Shown: piece after piece, positions 11,899-13,845 of the stretch | How the letters are laid out: the number at the start of each line of letters is the position of its first letter | Position numbering within the stretch: the stretch's first letter is position 1 | Assembly (NCBI GenBank): GCA_023394255.1 | Contig: JAEXAZ010000109.1 | Location: 1-13,845, forward strand | From: Bacillota bacterium | Lineage (GTDB): Bacteria > Bacillota > Clostridia > Oscillospirales > Ruminococcaceae | Length of the DNA: 13,845 nucleotides | Direction of reading: 5' to 3' | The notes under the pieces: generated by a model | What the model was told of the DNA's origin: nothing | The model's input: only the letters and a program-made list of their open reading frames with translations | Database searches by the model: none | Made by a program: the position numbers and the translations under genes

Positions 11899-13845
11899 CT
11901 ATTTCGCCTGTGCGGCTTTGAACCGCTTCAGCCGCAGCGCGTTTGTCAAAACCGAAACGGAGCTAAGGCTCATGGCAGCGGCTGCAAAAATCGGGTTGAG
12001 CAGAGGGCCGCCGAACAGATGGAGCACGCCTGCCGCGATAGGGATGCCGATTACATTGTAACCGAACGCCCAGCCCAGGTTCTGTTTGATGTTGCGGATG
12101 GTTTTTTTGCTGAGGTCCACGGCAGTCGGCACATCCATCAGATCGCTGTGCATCAGCACGATGTCAGCCGATTCCATCGCCACGTCCGTACCGGAACCGA
12201 TGGCGATACCGATGTCGGCCTGTGCCAGCGCGGGCGCGTCGTTGATGCCGTCGCCGACCATGGCAACCTTATGTCCTTCCTTTTGCAGCTTTTTGACCTC
12301 GTTGGATTTGTCCTGCGGCAAAACCTCGGCAAGCACCCTGTCAATCCCAACCTGTTTGGCGATGGCGGCGGCGGTCTTTTGGTTATCGCCTGTGATCATC
12401 GCAACCTGAACGCCCATTTTGTGAAGGCTTTCAATGGCGGCGCGGCTGGATTTCTTTACGACATCGGCAACTGCAATGATTCCCGCCAGCTTGCCGTCCA
12501 GCGCCACATACATGGGTGTCTTGCCTTCTTTGGCCAGGCTGTCGCTTGCCTGTTCCATGCCTGAAAGGGAAATGCCCCGCTCATCCATAAGCTTGCGGTT
12601 TCCGGTGAGAACCGCCGCCCCGTTTATCCGCGCTTCTATGCCGCGGCCGGTGATTGCCTCAAAATGGTCCACCTGCAGGAATTCGAGCCCTTTATCCTGT
12701 GCACCAAGCACAATCGCCTGGCCCAAAGGATGCTCGGAGCCTTTTTCCGCCGAAGCGGTGATTTGCAGCAGATCGTCGGATTTTATGCCTTCCGCGGTCA
12801 GCACATCCGTCACGGTAGGTTTCCCTTCCGTAATGGTGCCGGTTTTGTCAAAAACAATGGTGTTGATTTTATGTGCGGTTTCCAGTGCTTCCCCGCCTTT
12901 AATCAGAATCCCGTTTTCCGCGCCCTTCCCCGTTCCGACCATGATGGCCGTCGGCGTGGCCAGACCAAGCGCGCAGGGGCAGGCGATCACGAGTACGGAG
13001 ATAAAGATGGTCAAGGCGAATTCCAGATCCCGCGTGCCGAAATACCATGCAACTCCGGCAAGGAGAGCAATGATGCAGACAATCGGTACAAAATAGCCGG
13101 AAACGATGTCTGCCATCTGCGCGATCGGAGCCTTGGAGCCCTGTGCGTCCTCCACCAGTTTGATGATCTGGGCAAGCGCCGTGTCGCTGCCGATTTTGTC
13201 GGCACGGAACCGGATGACGCCGTTTGTATTCAGCGAAGCGGCGTATACCGCGTCCCCGGATTTTTTGTCCACCGGCATGCTCTCGCCGGTCAGCATCGAT
13301 TCGTCAATGGCTGTATGCCCTTCCAGGACTGTCCCGTCCACCGGGATCTTCGCGCCGGGTTTTACCAAAATGACATCACCGATTTCCACTTCGTCAATCG
13401 GGATCTCTTTTTCCACGCCGTCCTGGATAATAATTGCCGTTTTAGGCGCAAGCCCCATCAGCTTTTTAATTGCTTCGCTGGTTTTGCCTTTGGATACCGC
13501 TTCCAGAGACTTTCCAAGCAGGATGAGGGTAATAATGACACCGGCTGTTTCGAAGTAAAGGGATTCCACCGCGCCCATATCACCCGCCGTAATCTTCCAG
13601 ACATTCCATATGCTATATGCGACGGCAGCCGTGGTGCCGACAGCAATCAGCGAATCCATATTGGGGCTTCGCTGCAGCAGCGCCTTGAAGCCAACCACAT
13701 AGAATCTGTATCCCACGCCGATCACCGGAATCACCAGAAACAGCTCAACCAGCGCGTAGACCAGCGGATACCGCATCGGGGACAGCGCTTCGGGGAAAGG
13801 CAGCCGGACAAATGTGATCATCGGCGCCATGGCAATATACAAAAG
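11899..13845 (-). CDS. copA: P1B-type copper-exporting ATPase CopA (N-terminus beyond window)
   Basis: Reading leftward from the window edge, 649 codons of a heavy-metal P-type ATPase. The apparent initiator at 13842 is a TTG that really encodes Leu, since the frame continues with another Leu to the edge. The N-terminal HMA domain(s) and first membrane helices are therefore missing only because the window ends. Numbered from that TTG: actuator TGES with E187, metal-site CPC at 288-290 in the sixth-type helix, phosphorylation D332 in DKTGT, SEHPLG near 378, and hinge GDGINDAPAL near 534. The C-terminal helices have the conserved GYNVIGIPIAAG and MSLSSVSVLTNALRLKR. The final MSSVSV-type motif fits Cu(I) specificity. 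It should export Cu(I) from the cytoplasm with copZ supplying the metal. All catalytic residues present are intact. Confidence 0.95.
   Translation of the reverse strand, partial: LLYIAMAPMITFVRLPFPEALSPMRYPLVYALVELFLVIPVIGVGYRFYVVGFKALLQRSPNMDSLIAVGTTAAVAYSIWNVWKITAGDMGAVESLYFETAGVIITLILLGKSLEAVSKGKTSEAIKKLMGLAPKTAIIIQDGVEKEIPIDEVEIGDVILVKPGAKIPVDGTVLEGHTAIDESMLTGESMPVDKKSGDAVYAASLNTNGVIRFRADKIGSDTALAQIIKLVEDAQGSKAPIAQMADIVSGYFVPIVCIIALLAGVAWYFGTRDLEFALTIFISVLVIACPCALGLATPTAIMVGTGKGAENGILIKGGEALETAHKINTIVFDKTGTITEGKPTVTDVLTAEGIKSDDLLQITASAEKGSEHPLGQAIVLGAQDKGLEFLQVDHFEAITGRGIEARINGAAVLTGNRKLMDERGISLSGMEQASDSLAKEGKTPMYVALDGKLAGIIAVADVVKKSSRAAIESLHKMGVQVAMITGDNQKTAAAIAKQVGIDRVLAEVLPQDKSNEVKKLQKEGHKVAMVGDGINDAPALAQADIGIAIGSGTDVAMESADIVLMHSDLMDVPTAVDLSKKTIRNIKQNLGWAFGYNVIGIPIAAGVLHLFGGPLLNPIFAAAAMSLSSVSVLTNALRLKRFKAAQAK

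Noticed and set aside
11860..12564. Long plus-strand open frame (234 aa) opposite copA
   Set aside because: It is the antisense shadow of a highly conserved ATPase region, has no ribosome site or recognisable domain, and copA motifs are intact on the minus strand.
12434..13558. Two more plus-strand frames (220 and 150 aa) opposite copA
   Set aside because: Ser/Pro/Ala/Met-rich translations typical of antisense to GC-rich coding sequence, with no start signals.

Overview
The window looks like DNA from a Gram-positive Clostridia (Firmicutes), probably of the Oscillospiraceae/Ruminococcaceae type. The supporting signs are strong AGGAGG-type ribosome sites, a tRNA gene fragment with an encoded CCA, a ParA/ParB plus giant helicase-methylase module of the kind carried by clostridial conjugative elements, and a Gram-positive style copZ/copA set. 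The genus is inference. A sharp boundary near 7616 divides the window in two.

Left part (1-7616): one end of an integrative, probably conjugative, element. All genes except the integrase read leftward. From the boundary inward they are a plus-strand tyrosine integrase with an excisionase-like N-terminal domain, then parA, parB, a Cys-rich small protein, a short coiled-coil protein with its own promoter and terminator, an AT-rich group of small membrane proteins (one split by a frameshift at a T7 run), and a very large helicase/N6-adenine methylase gene. The large gene is open for 777 codons and leaves the window at its left edge. A TnpV-like gene is nested inside it in another reading frame.

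Boundary: the integrase stop codon lies in the anticodon loop of a tRNA-Val(GAC) 3' half (7567-7616), and a tRNA-type terminator follows. This is the expected result of integration into a tRNA-Val gene. The intact tRNA should lie at the far, left end of the element, outside the window.

Right part (7617-13845): probably the chromosomal flank, again reading leftward. It holds copA (cut by the window end), copZ, a membrane-anchored DUF2318-type Cys protein, an OmpR-family response regulator with its sensor kinase, and an iron-sulfur-flavoprotein-like FMN reductase. An extended -10 promoter preceded by an 11-bp-period direct repeat lies in front of the DUF2318 gene and could be a target of the adjacent regulator. 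Two copies of a structured repeat with compensatory base changes fill the gap between the DUF2318 gene and the regulator. The group suggests metal (copper) handling and envelope or redox sensing, but the sequence does not show the signal.

The strongest leads are the nested TnpV-like frame inside the helicase-methylase, a 31-bp near-perfect palindrome inside parB that could be a centromere-like site, the HTH-integrase fusion whose stop codon lies in the tRNA anticodon loop, the frameshifted membrane-protein group, and the covarying repeat pair. No stretch longer than about 300 bases lacks a gene. No rRNA, CRISPR array or complete insertion sequence was seen.
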